A stretch of 64,000 nt of DNA from Spirosoma taeanense (GTDB lineage: Bacteria > Bacteroidota > Bacteroidia > Cytophagales > Spirosomataceae): NCBI RefSeq assembly GCF_013127955.1, contig NZ_CP053435.1:4960001-5024000 (forward strand). Reading direction: 5' to 3'. The notes below the pieces were generated by a model. That model was not told the DNA's origin. It saw only the letters and a program-made list of their open reading frames with translations, and did no database searches. Numbering within the stretch: position 1 is the first letter of the stretch; each line of letters starts with the position of its first letter. The translations under genes and the position numbers were made by a program. This document shows positions 24,149 to 33,162 of this stretch, piece by piece.

Positions 24149-25522
24149 TTAAACCTGACCGTAGTCAGAGACCCACTCGGGGTTTTCTACGTCATCGCCA
24201 CGGCGGCCGTCGAGCCGGATGACAAAACTCTTGGCGGGAAAGTATGGCGTCAGCCGGATGTCGAGATAGATGCGGTCTTTCACCTTGTCGTCACGCTCCA
24301 GGCGCATGATGCGGAACTGATCAATCAGCTTGTTAGGGCCTTTGATACTGTCGAGGAAACCGGCAATCTGCCGGCGCAGGTCGGCTTCGATGAGTGAATT
24401 CCAGTTTTCGAACGCCCGGCGGTTGAGAAAGTCAAACAATACCTTCACGATGTAGTCGAATACGCGTACGACCGAGTACGTCTGCAAGCCAATGTTATCA
24501 CCATTGAAGAGCGTTTTGCTTCCGAAGGCCATTACCCGGCCGTACTCGTCAATCATTGGAACCAGGTTAAGCCGCTCGACAGCCGACAGTTCACTCTTAC
24601 GCAGTGGGAACCGTACGCCCGGTGCTTCGTTCATGCCACCGTGCTTTTTACCTGCCGTTACCTGTGACATCAGCGTATAATAAATTTTACCAGCTAGGGC
24701 AGCGGAGGGTGGCACGTAGAGGTGCTCAGCCTCACCCACTTCAGCTACTTTGCTACGCCCAACGAGCCAGTTGCAGGTCATTACTACGCTGGAGCGGAAC
24801 AGTTCAGCTCCTGTCATGTTGGCTGTGCTAAATAAATCGATTACGTCGTCAGAGCTTTCCAGGTCAGCGAAGTCGGTGAAGAGCGTAACCTTGTTCGCGT
24901 GGGCAATTTTAGCCCATTTCTCCAGTACTGCATTAGACCCCATGAAACCCGGCACAACGAGCAGCGAGTAGTTCTGCCGAAGGTCGAGCCGATCGTAATT
25001 TTGCTTCAGTTCATTCGCAACATGGTCGATAAAGCGGGGGTTGTCGAGGTCGGTGAGCTGGTCGAAATCAGCATTCATTACTGATACGTTCGACAGCTTA
25101 TCAGTTTCAGTATTTTTAAAGAACAACGATAGCGCCCGGTAACTCGTTTCGAGCTCGCGAATCGTTTCGAGGGCTCTCAACAAATTTTTCTGCAGGTTTT
25201 GCTCTACTTCGGCGGCTTTCTTGTTGGCCGTGTCGAGCATGTCATTCTGATTATTTGACGAGTTAAGTACCTCGATCCAGAGCTTGAGTTTTTCTCTCAG
25301 CACCGCCCGGTCGTTGACTTTCGTCTCGTCGCCGAGGTAGATTTTTTTGCGGGCTTTGCGGTCGGGGTTGAGGTTCTGCGAATTATCGATAAAACTTTCG
25401 ATAAATGCATAGCCACCGAAGGCCGACAGGGCACCCAAACCGGGCAGGGTGGTCGTACGGCTAACGGCCGATGAGGGCCGGGCATCGGCCTTTGTCTGCG
25501 GAACGGTTGGTTCGCTTTCCAT
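24149..25522 (-). CDS. tssC: T6SS contractile sheath large subunit TssC
   Basis: 457 residues. Recognisable TssC segments include FIDHVANELKQNYDRLDLRQ, YSLLVVPGFMGSN, RSSVVMTCNWLVGRSKVAEVGEAEHLYVPP and the C-terminal ARFE-like RRAFENWNSLIEADLRRQI followed by the beta strands of the sheath core (DIRLTPYFPAKSFVI). It assembles with TssB into the contractile sheath around the TssD tube. The gene is 47 bases after tssB and is followed by a hairpin. Length is close to the Bacteroidota family norm. An in-frame Met at 25522 is the start, with no better alternative. Confidence 0.94.
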   Translation of the reverse strand: MESEPTVPQTKADARPSSAVSRTTTLPGLGALSAFGGYAFIESFIDNSQNLNPDRKARKKIYLGDETKVNDRAVLREKLKLWIEVLNSSNNQNDMLDTANKKAAEVEQNLQKNLLRALETIRELETSYRALSLFFKNTETDKLSNVSVMNADFDQLTDLDNPRFIDHVANELKQNYDRLDLRQNYSLLVVPGFMGSNAVLEKWAKIAHANKVTLFTDFADLESSDDVIDLFSTANMTGAELFRSSVVMTCNWLVGRSKVAEVGEAEHLYVPPSAALAGKIYYTLMSQVTAGKKHGGMNEAPGVRFPLRKSELSAVERLNLVPMIDEYGRVMAFGSKTLFNGDNIGLQTYSVVRVFDYIVKVLFDFLNRRAFENWNSLIEADLRRQIAGFLDSIKGPNKLIDQFRIMRLERDDKVKDRIYLDIRLTPYFPAKSFVIRLDGRRGDDVENPEWVSDYGQV

Positions 25523-25569
25523 AAGAAGGTCTTAAATGAGTAAATTAAGGGTTCTGCAAGAGTTATTAC

Positions 25570-26028
25570 TTAGGCGTCGGCCTTGTCGGTTTCCTCAAGT
25601 TCAGCTACAAGGGCTTGTAGCGTTTCGATGAGTGCGGCTTTCGTGTCGGGGTTGCTAAGGGCGGTTTGCAGAATGCGATGGCCTTGTAGTCGCCGACCGA
25701 TCTGAGTGTACTCCTGATACTGGGCATCCGCCGAGCGAAGGAACGGGCTACGGGCGACCATTTCCTTTACTCGGAAATCGGCCACGCTGCGAAACTGCAT
25801 AGTTTCTTTTACGGGCATACCGTCGATCGATTCCATTTCGACTTCCACCTCTGGTTTAAAGTGGTCAAATACTGCTTCGACAGTTTTCAGACCGTACACA
25901 ACTTCCGGGTTGACGGGCGCTTCCTGGGTAAGTTTCTGGGCAAGCAGCGTTCGGTTGAAGGGAATATTGGCAATACCCTCCGCTGCTTCAGGCTTTATTT
26001 CATTACCACCAATTTCGAAGTCAAACAT
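25570..26028 (-). CDS. tssB: T6SS contractile sheath small subunit TssB
   Basis: 152 residues. It begins with the strand-rich TssB N-terminus, then FKPEVEVEMESIDG, LQFRSVADF-like MQFRSVADFRVKEMVARSPFL, and a helical C-terminus (TQIGRRLQGHRILQTAL). TssB pairs with TssC to form the sheath protomer. It is the first gene of the operon tssB–tssC–tssD–tssD–ompA-type–HHH–TM54–AAA+. A well-formed Bacteroidota promoter lies just upstream. Confidence 0.93.
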   Translation of the reverse strand: MFDFEIGGNEIKPEAAEGIANIPFNRTLLAQKLTQEAPVNPEVVYGLKTVEAVFDHFKPEVEVEMESIDGMPVKETMQFRSVADFRVKEMVARSPFLRSADAQYQEYTQIGRRLQGHRILQTALSNPDTKAALIETLQALVAELEETDKADA

Positions 26029-26056
26029 ATCCTTGTCGCGTTATTTTTAAGTTTAC

Positions 26057-26087
26057 CAAAACTATGGACAAGCCTGTAAGCGAACAA
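26057..26087 (-). promoter_or_regulatory. Promoter of the tssB operon
   Basis: On the minus strand TTG (26085-26087) is followed after 20 bases by TAGTTTTG (26057-26064), an exact match to the Bacteroidota -7 consensus TAnnTTTG. The start of transcription would fall near 26050, giving a leader of about 20 bases before tssB. The same spacing and the same -7 octamer occur before sdhC. Confidence 0.65.
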
Positions 26088-26201
26088 GTTATATAGTCTA
26101 GCGACTAGGGCAATTTCAAACAAATGGTACCTTTTTCTGCTCCCGTAGATTTATCACTGTAACCAGTGTTTATCCACAAATGAATAAATAAAAGTTAATT
26201 A

Positions 26202-28682
26202 CTATTTTGATAAATTAATTTGCCAGGTTGGCTCACTTGTTTGCTCGTTCCAGCCAACGATTAAGACTAGCCCTTTTTGTAGCTGGCCTGAAATAATTAA
26301 TCGAGAAATTGGCCGGCGTAATTGATTGCGTATAATACCCGCCAATGGACGAGCACCATATTGTGGGGTGTAGCCCTGCAAAGCCAGTTGTCGTCGGGCT
26401 TCATCCGTTACGATCAGTTCAATTCCCTGCTGTTGAAGACTTTTGTGCAGATGGGCTAGTTGAATATCAAATATGTGAATCACGTTTTTTTCCTGGATTG
26501 GCGAGAACGGAATAATCTCTGTGATACGAGCCAGAAATTCCGGCCTAAACTGGCTAGTCATACGTGACATTAACTGCTGTGAGGTAGGCATCCGCCCAGA
26601 CTGAAACTCGTCACTAATCCACTCACTGCCAATGTTAGAGGTAAAAATGAGCAGTGCATTAGTAAAGTCGCCTTCCTTACCCAATTTATCGTGAAGCCTC
26701 CCTTCGTCCATGATTTGTAAGAACACATCAAAAACTGAGTGATGTGCTTTCTCGATTTCATCAAACAGCACAACCGAATAGGGCTGCTTGCGAATCTTGT
26801 TGACTAGTAGCCCACCCTCTTCGTATCCCACATAACCGGGAGGTGCGCCATAAAGCAGCGCTGCTGAATGCTCCTCTTTAAACTCTGACATATCGAAGCG
26901 AATCAGCGCTCGCTCGTCGTTGAACAGAAAATCAGCGAGCGACTTTGATAATTCGGTTTTTCCTGTCCCCGTTGGCCCTAGCAAAAAGAATGAGCCAATT
27001 GGCTGCCCAGCCCTCTGTAATCCGCTGCGCGATTCCAGAACAGCATCGGATAAAGCGTGCAGGGCATGGTCCTGCCCAACGACCCGGCGCTGCAGAAAAC
27101 TTTCCATCGAGAGGAGACGCTCTTTTTCCTGCACCTGTACTTTACCCATTGGGATGCCGGTTTTATGAGCCACTACTGCTGCTAAGTCGTGAGTTGATAC
27201 GAAGGCTTCATGCTGCCGGGCTAATTCAAGAATGCGAGTCAGCTTACGCATAATATAATCATGGTATGCGTCGGCGGTTTCAAGTTCGGCGGGATCGTTT
27301 TCATCTTCCCACTGCCCCAGCAGAACCGGGCTAACCTGGTGTTGCAACATAGTATCCAGCCAGCGGTATTCGGCCAGGGCATCTTCAGGAATCAGGTTCT
27401 GCGCTTGAAGTGCACGAACGTCAGCTTCAAGTTGCGTTAGTTCACTCACTGATGTTTCAAGGGCCATCCGCACGGCTGCCATCGTCCGATCGAGCAGATC
27501 AAGCGCAGAGTCTGGCAAACGACGTTCTTTACTATACCGTCGGGCCAAGCGTACGCTAGTTGAAATTACGTCAGGCTGAATGGAGAGCTGATGGTGGTGC
27601 TCGTAGGCCGTTACCAGTCCGCGCATCATTCGCTCAGCCATGATCTCGGTCGGTTCTCCCACCGTCAATAATTCAAACCGGCGGCTTAAAGCCTGATCGG
27701 GTTCGATGAGTTTACGATACTCTTCGGGGGTTGTCGCGCCAATTACAGTTAATTCACCACGGGCCAGTTCGGGCTTCAGCAGGTTGGCGATGCCGTTACC
27801 AGCCGATCCTTTCGGATCAAGCAGCATGTGGATTTCGTCGATGAATAAGATACACCGCTCATACTGCTTAACGTCTTTAATAACGGTCTTAAGACGATCT
27901 TCTACCTCACCTTTGTACGATGCACCAGCAATGAGCGCGCCAGGGTCAAGTTCGATCAGAACGGCGTTTTTCAAACGGGTGGGCACCAATCCGGCCACGA
28001 TCTGTTGAGCCAACCCGTCGATCAGAGCGGTTTTACCCACGCCGGGATCGCCAACGACCATTACGTTGGGCTTGCTGCGTCGACCCAGAATTTCGAGCAC
28101 TGTCCGCATTTCCTGTTTGCGGCCAATGACTGGATCAAGCTTACCTATGCGAGCCTGTGCCGTTTTATCAACACAATATTTAGGCGGGACCTTAGGCATC
28201 ACCTGACCCGTCTGTCTATTTGCGGCCTGCCCGTTGGTAGACGGAACTGACAAATCACGCAGGAAACGGTCAAGTAAATCCCGCTCTTGTAAGGGCAGCG
28301 ATCGTAGTTGGTTGGCGGTGAAACCAATGCCCGGTTTAGTGAGGGCCGCTAATACACAGATGATTTCAATATAATCAAGCCCCAGTTTGATGCGCAGAAA
28401 ATCAGCTTCCGTCAGTACCCGGTCTACGGACTCATCGTGATCAGGCTCGGTTAGTAAATGTGCCGATCGAGGCAGTTCTTCCATCCACACGTCGGTCCAG
28501 TCAAATATATAAGTTACATCTTGGTGAAGAGCGGTGAGCAAAGCAGCGCCCCCCACATCGTCGTGTAGAACCGCACGCAGCAGGTGCGTAGCCGAAACCG
28601 CATCGTTATGGTATTCACGAGCCAGGGCGCGCGCGATGTGCAGGGCCTTTTCGACCGAATCGTGTAATGGTAGCTGGCGCAT
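26202..28682 (-). CDS. clpV: T6SS sheath-recycling AAA+ ATPase ClpV (TssH)
   Basis: 826 residues with the class 1 Clp plan. An N-domain of two Clp_N repeats (residues 1-145, HIARALAREYHNDAVSATHLLRAVL) precedes a first AAA+ module with GDPGVGKT and ILFIDEIH, a short middle coil, and a second module with GPTGTGKT and VVLFDEIEKAH, then the Clp C-terminal lid (YGARPLAGIIRNQL). ClpV unfolds the contracted TssB/C sheath for reuse. It is the last gene of the operon tssO–tssO-like–PKD–tssR–clpV. Its stop lies 174 bases before the tssB start, so the two operons are separate. Confidence 0.93.
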   Translation of the reverse strand: MRQLPLHDSVEKALHIARALAREYHNDAVSATHLLRAVLHDDVGGAALLTALHQDVTYIFDWTDVWMEELPRSAHLLTEPDHDESVDRVLTEADFLRIKLGLDYIEIICVLAALTKPGIGFTANQLRSLPLQERDLLDRFLRDLSVPSTNGQAANRQTGQVMPKVPPKYCVDKTAQARIGKLDPVIGRKQEMRTVLEILGRRSKPNVMVVGDPGVGKTALIDGLAQQIVAGLVPTRLKNAVLIELDPGALIAGASYKGEVEDRLKTVIKDVKQYERCILFIDEIHMLLDPKGSAGNGIANLLKPELARGELTVIGATTPEEYRKLIEPDQALSRRFELLTVGEPTEIMAERMMRGLVTAYEHHHQLSIQPDVISTSVRLARRYSKERRLPDSALDLLDRTMAAVRMALETSVSELTQLEADVRALQAQNLIPEDALAEYRWLDTMLQHQVSPVLLGQWEDENDPAELETADAYHDYIMRKLTRILELARQHEAFVSTHDLAAVVAHKTGIPMGKVQVQEKERLLSMESFLQRRVVGQDHALHALSDAVLESRSGLQRAGQPIGSFFLLGPTGTGKTELSKSLADFLFNDERALIRFDMSEFKEEHSAALLYGAPPGYVGYEEGGLLVNKIRKQPYSVVLFDEIEKAHHSVFDVFLQIMDEGRLHDKLGKEGDFTNALLIFTSNIGSEWISDEFQSGRMPTSQQLMSRMTSQFRPEFLARITEIIPFSPIQEKNVIHIFDIQLAHLHKSLQQQGIELIVTDEARRQLALQGYTPQYGARPLAGIIRNQLRRPISRLIISGQLQKGLVLIVGWNEQTSEPTWQINLSK

Positions 28683-28702
28683 ATCTTATAGGTTTAAGCA
28701 GG

Positions 28703-31177
28703 TTATCGAAAGAGGTCCTCGCTGATCCAGTAATAGGTACGCTCATTAGATGTAAACCTGCTGTTGCGGAAAGTCGGGATGCGCTGAAAATAGTCACGCC
28801 GCTCGCGCAGCAGGTAAAGTACTTGGCTGAGTAACGCGTCAGAAACTTCGGTGCGACTACTGATCTGATTAATTACGATGCGTTTTAACAGCGGGTTGGT
28901 AACAGGCAGATCGAGCAGCCGAACCAGCACCTGATCTAACGTAATTGATTCGTCGGGCGACAGGCCTACCGCTTCCATTACCCTTCGGCACTGCCGGTGC
29001 AATCGCTGCCGGTCGGCGAATGAAGTCGGGTCAATATCATCGCCACTAAGCTGTTGCAGTAGCTGGGCAACACCGTCATATTCATCGATTGGTAGCAGGG
29101 CGGTATACTTCCAGCGTGGACCATCTTTCAGGGCTAAGGGTGTATAAGCCCGCATTAGGTATGGGTATGCTGCCAGCGGCATTAGCGGAACTGCGTCGGC
29201 AGGCAGAGCAACGCCTGCCGACGCGTAGACCGGTGATAGACGCGGATTAACCCGGTCGCTCAACGGTATGAGTTGATCAAATGTGCTTTCTAAAGCCGTC
29301 AGTACTGCCTGCGATTCATGAGCCACTTGCTTGAACAGGCTGTCAGTGGCCGCGTATAGCTCCCGAAATGGCAGCACTTGGTTTTTACGGGGAAACAGTA
29401 TCCAACTGGGTACCATACTACGCTCAGGGTATGCAAGCTGATAAACGTTGCGATCACCCAATTTTAGATTGAACTCGTTAGTGAGCGTTACCATATCGGG
29501 CCGTACTAGCCGATTCTTCTTTATATCACTACTGTGGCTGGCAATTTGTAGCGCTAATTCCCGTGAATGAATTACGAAATTATTTGATATATCTCCTGGT
29601 GCTGCATGAACCTGAAACGATAGTAATCGACATTCTGTCTGCTTCAGCGCATTAACGATTTGGTTGCCGCTACTGATCGATTGTAGGTCACCGTTGATAC
29701 CCACCAGAACCAAAATGTTATTCTCACCAGGATGATCAGCAAACATAGCCAGTGCCTTAATAAGGCCTAGTCGGATACCTTTTGCTTCATTCATCGCGGA
29801 GGGGGTACTCGGTGGAGCATCTTTCCGTAATTCGTTCAGCAAATACGTTGAATTGGTAGTTAGTGGAATAGAGCCGACAGCTCCGCGTACGATCGTTGTT
29901 CGATTGTAGCCCCTGTCCGTATCCTGTCGCCGGAAACCATCATACACTACCGCCCCTACCCGCAGATCGATAGTTTGGGTAGTGTCTTGAGCCAGTTGAG
30001 TAACCGTAAATTGAATGGTATTGAGCAGCTCGCCCCAGTAAGGGTGCATGGCTGAGCTACCTTCAATCACGTAAATCAGATTGAACCGATTGCTACGTTC
30101 GGTAACGTCATCGAGTGTCTGCGGGTCGATGGGTTTTCCTAGTACGTTAAGAACAAGAGCGCGTCGTCGTTCAACCAGCGGAATCTGCACGTTAGTCAGA
30201 ACAATACGCCCGCTATCACGCGTAATTAGCTGATTGGTGATAGGGAATTTAGCCCCCAGCCGATTCCACGACACAGCTGGAAAATACCTGTTTACTATTG
30301 TTGAATCCTTTTTCTGGCGTTGAGCCGTAGCCAGCGACCGGTACATCGGCACCGGTTCATAGGGGAAGCGGACCGTGTCAGCTTCGAGAAATAGACGCTG
30401 TCCAATGGGCTGCACCAATTCGATGGGCATCCAGCCCATGAGCACCTGTTTGATGCTGTCGGTCGGAAACCACGACGCCCGGCCAATAAGCGCCTGTCGA
30501 CGTGTTTCAGACAATTTATACAGGTAGGCTAATTCGTAGAGTTTCATCCGCTCCTTCATTGAAACCTGCTGGCCGGGGCCGGCAAAGAGCCGCACGGAGT
30601 CGTTCGAGAAATAACGGTCGGGATTGGTTAGCAATTCGGGTTTAGCCAGTACCGCACTGATGATCTGCGGGCGGTTTTGCTCACCCGATCGACTGCTAAA
30701 ATTGGTCAGCAAAAAATGGTCCTTGGGGGCCCAGCCATAGTAGACTACCGCCTTACGATTGGTGATAACACGCCGAGAAATTTTGTTCCCGATAGGCAGA
30801 GCAGGATCGTACTTTATCAACTTGAGATAGCCCTTGCGCTCTTTTAGCACATAGAACGCATCCATAAAGTTCGCTTTACGAAAAGGTGTCGTCGCATTGG
30901 TGCTCTGAAACGTATTGTTATTATTTCGGTCTGAGAATACGATCCAGGGCAATCCGCCGGGCGGTTGCAAACTGCTGTTAATACTTTCGTTAATAACGCC
31001 GACATTCCCTTTCGGCACACCACTTATGGCAATAGGAACCAGATTGGCGGGCTGCCGGGCAATACGGAGAAAGAATGGTAACTGCGCCCACGCCGATCCA
31101 GACGCTCCAAACCCACCAACCATAAGCAACAGCCGGAATAGAGGTAACAAACGGTGAATGATTAACATGTTCATCAT
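28703..31177 (-). CDS. tssR: T6SS subtype iii component TssR with vWA-like domain
   Basis: 824 residues with a signal peptide (LLPLFRLLLMVGGFGASGSAWAQ), so exported to the periplasm. A large N-terminal region of unknown fold precedes a vWA-like domain from about residue 370 (FNLIYVIEGSSAM... LVGINGD). The first MIDAS Asp is replaced by Glu, so metal binding is doubtful. A long helical C-terminus follows. TssR is a core component unique to Bacteroidota T6SS and contributes to the trans-envelope complex. It overlaps the PKD gene by 4 bases and precedes clpV by 20. Confidence 0.82.
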   Translation of the reverse strand: MMNMLIIHRLLPLFRLLLMVGGFGASGSAWAQLPFFLRIARQPANLVPIAISGVPKGNVGVINESINSSLQPPGGLPWIVFSDRNNNNTFQSTNATTPFRKANFMDAFYVLKERKGYLKLIKYDPALPIGNKISRRVITNRKAVVYYGWAPKDHFLLTNFSSRSGEQNRPQIISAVLAKPELLTNPDRYFSNDSVRLFAGPGQQVSMKERMKLYELAYLYKLSETRRQALIGRASWFPTDSIKQVLMGWMPIELVQPIGQRLFLEADTVRFPYEPVPMYRSLATAQRQKKDSTIVNRYFPAVSWNRLGAKFPITNQLITRDSGRIVLTNVQIPLVERRRALVLNVLGKPIDPQTLDDVTERSNRFNLIYVIEGSSAMHPYWGELLNTIQFTVTQLAQDTTQTIDLRVGAVVYDGFRRQDTDRGYNRTTIVRGAVGSIPLTTNSTYLLNELRKDAPPSTPSAMNEAKGIRLGLIKALAMFADHPGENNILVLVGINGDLQSISSGNQIVNALKQTECRLLSFQVHAAPGDISNNFVIHSRELALQIASHSSDIKKNRLVRPDMVTLTNEFNLKLGDRNVYQLAYPERSMVPSWILFPRKNQVLPFRELYAATDSLFKQVAHESQAVLTALESTFDQLIPLSDRVNPRLSPVYASAGVALPADAVPLMPLAAYPYLMRAYTPLALKDGPRWKYTALLPIDEYDGVAQLLQQLSGDDIDPTSFADRQRLHRQCRRVMEAVGLSPDESITLDQVLVRLLDLPVTNPLLKRIVINQISSRTEVSDALLSQVLYLLRERRDYFQRIPTFRNSRFTSNERTYYWISEDLFR

Positions 31178-32058
31178 TTATGCTGGGTAACGTCGAGCCG
31201 TACGACGCAGGATGTTAGCGTATCTGATGCGATAGATACGGCATCAATACGCACCCCCCGGTCGAACTGGAGACCCATACAGTATGAATAAAAATCGTTG
31301 GCTTTCGTGCCATTTGTGCGCACAAGGGTGTTATTGTGATTACAGAGGTACTTTTGGAGTAAGTAATTATAATTGTTGTTGAACGGGCGCCCGTCAGCAA
31401 TGAACTGAAGCCGCTGACGGATATCACCACTAATTAAATCCAGAGAATCGATTGGAGGGTCAAATTTGTTGTAGCCTCGGTAAATCGTCACCTGCTGCTG
31501 GATCGGGTACTTAGTTACATCGGTCATCAATTCGACCGTGTAGCGCCGGGGACGCCCATAATTCTCCTCTCTGGGGTAGCTGTAAATGGCCGTTTGTTCG
31601 CGCGAATCAACCTGACCACTGGCGCCAAACCGCCACGTAAACTGTTTGGCTTGACCACCCACCGCCGTAAATACCAGTTTTTCTTCTTCGAAGCCCGATT
31701 TAGGGCCCTGAATGCGTACGATCGCATTTTCGCTATTACTGACAGGTTTGGGTTTGATAACTACTGTAAACGTTTTCGATGTACTCTCATTAACCGTCAG
31801 ACGAATTAGGTAGGTGCCAGGCTTGAAATATGTAAATAGGCCTTTTTCGCGCCGTGCCTCCTGCCCATTACCAAATTCCCAGTGCCAGTCTTCAGCCTGC
31901 ATAGTACTATCGACGTAGCGGATGGGTTGTCCTACTACCTGCTGAAGTGGGTAAATACTGGCTTGAATTTTGGGCTCATCTGTGTAAGCGTACAAACCCA
32001 GCAAGGCTACCGTAGCCAGTAAAAATGTCCGTGCTGACAAGGTTAATTTGCTGTTCAT
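31174..32058 (-). CDS. PKD-domain periplasmic protein of the T6SS envelope operon
   Basis: The ATG at 32058 (MNSKLTLSARTFLLATVALLG) is preferred over a TTG three codons upstream because it gives a clean N-terminal membrane anchor or signal. Two PKD-like beta-sandwich domains follow: residues about 35-105 (DWHWEFGNGQEARREKG, FKPGTYLIRLTV) and about 115-200 (FTWRFGASGQ, RRYTVELM). The C-terminal ~90 residues hold two or three Cys. By gene order and likely location it matches one of the less conserved subtype iii envelope components (TssP or TssQ); I cannot tell which. It overlaps tssR by the ATGA junction. Confidence 0.65.
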   Translation of the reverse strand: MNSKLTLSARTFLLATVALLGLYAYTDEPKIQASIYPLQQVVGQPIRYVDSTMQAEDWHWEFGNGQEARREKGLFTYFKPGTYLIRLTVNESTSKTFTVVIKPKPVSNSENAIVRIQGPKSGFEEEKLVFTAVGGQAKQFTWRFGASGQVDSREQTAIYSYPREENYGRPRRYTVELMTDVTKYPIQQQVTIYRGYNKFDPPIDSLDLISGDIRQRLQFIADGRPFNNNYNYLLQKYLCNHNNTLVRTNGTKANDFYSYCMGLQFDRGVRIDAVSIASDTLTSCVVRLDVTQHK

Positions 32059-32063
32059 ACTGA

Positions 32064-32582
32064 TCAACGATGCCCGGAGTTGGAGGTAGCCGGTACGGGA
32101 GTAGCAGTTACCGAGCCAGGAAATAAACCCACGCTACAATCGTCAAGCTGCTTCTGAAATAAGCTAATATTAGACTGCTTACTCCAAGCCACTTTTTTAT
32201 CATCGTACATCATTTTATAGAAGTCCGCTATCTGCGCGAACGCCCGGAAGCGAGTGCCGTCAGCCTGCGGAGCCGACAGTCGGCGGATTTCGTTTAATTG
32301 CTCCTCAATGTCAACTTCCACAAAAATGGCGTTCACCTCGGGCTTATAGGCTACAATTGCACGGTAAGCCGAATCTAGCAGAGACAGATTATTCATCTGG
32401 CTTTTTAGCATCTGCTCTTTACCTCGAATATAATTTGACAGGTAGTTAGCTTCGGTGCGAGAATAGGCCTGATGGCGAAAGACAATCAAACTTACTAATA
32501 ACGTCAGCAGGCTGATAGCTGTCAATAAGTATAGGAATTGCAGCCGCCGTTCGCGCATGGCCAGTCGAAAAAAAGTATTCAT
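32064..32582 (-). CDS. TssO-like single-pass membrane protein (second of a pair)
   Basis: The start at 32582 (MNTFFRLAMRERRL) is chosen because an AGGA-type purine block lies just before it; the frame is open further upstream into the previous gene. The product (172 residues) has a short cytosolic N-terminus, a membrane helix (FLYLLTAISLLTLLVSLIVF), and a periplasmic helical domain with a Cys near the end (QLDDCSVG). This layout, including the late Cys, repeats that of the TssO-type gene just upstream, so the two look like distant paralogues or partner subunits (TssO/TssP). Confidence 0.65.
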   Translation of the reverse strand: MNTFFRLAMRERRLQFLYLLTAISLLTLLVSLIVFRHQAYSRTEANYLSNYIRGKEQMLKSQMNNLSLLDSAYRAIVAYKPEVNAIFVEVDIEEQLNEIRRLSAPQADGTRFRAFAQIADFYKMMYDDKKVAWSKQSNISLFQKQLDDCSVGLFPGSVTATPVPATSNSGHR

Positions 32583-32608
32583 AGTTTTCCTAAGTGTTAA
32601 TGCTCCGG

Positions 32609-33094
32609 TTACCGGCGCTGCCGGTGCTGTTCTACGGCTCGGTCTAGGCAATTTCTAAGGTCTTCACGCAGATCACTTTCCTGACTTATAGCCCGATTAA
32701 GCGAGTCTTTCACGAGTAACATTTCGTTGATATGACTCAGCAGTTGGTTATAAACGCCAAAGTATTTCTGAGTTCGCTGCTCCCGGCTGACTTTTTTAAT
32801 GAATTCTTCCTTCTTTTTAGTAATCAGTCGTTGCATCTGCCGATCGTTCTGAATCTGACTGGTATTCAGTATACTCATATACGCATAAAGGGAATCAACT
32901 TTATCAGCCAGGGATGCGTCAAGGATGAGATAATGATCGACAGCCTCTTTTTGCCGAATTAATTGTATGGCTTGCCGTTCACTTGTGCGCTGACAGGAAT
33001 ATACACAAGCACTTGTGGCTATTAGCAACCCGATAAACCATACTAAAAACCGGTTAAACGCCTGGCTGATCTCTTGATGATTTAGTGATTTCAT
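32609..33094 (-). CDS. tssO: T6SS subtype iii membrane component TssO
   Basis: 161 residues: a cytosolic N-terminus, one membrane helix (FLVWFIGLLIATSACVYSC), and a periplasmic coiled-coil domain ending in LRNCLDRAVEQH. Length and topology match TssO, a component restricted to Bacteroidota T6SS that helps replace TssJ/L/M. It is the first gene of the minus-strand envelope operon and faces tssG across a 68-base divergent promoter region. The assignment rests on topology and context more than on strong motifs. Confidence 0.72.
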   Translation of the reverse strand: MKSLNHQEISQAFNRFLVWFIGLLIATSACVYSCQRTSERQAIQLIRQKEAVDHYLILDASLADKVDSLYAYMSILNTSQIQNDRQMQRLITKKKEEFIKKVSREQRTQKYFGVYNQLLSHINEMLLVKDSLNRAISQESDLREDLRNCLDRAVEQHRQRR

Positions 33095-33105
33095 TTGATT
33101 TGCAC

Positions 33106-33120
33106 TATGGTACTACCATA
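33106..33120. promoter_or_regulatory. Palindrome in the tssO/tssG divergent promoter
   Basis: TATGGTA-C-TACCATA is a perfect 15-base inverted repeat midway between the divergent tssO and tssG starts. Its position and symmetry suit an operator controlling both operons. No second copy was noticed elsewhere in the window. Confidence 0.4.
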
Positions 33121-33162
33121 AAACCTAAGTAACTTGTTGAAGGAACGACACCTTTTCTAACT

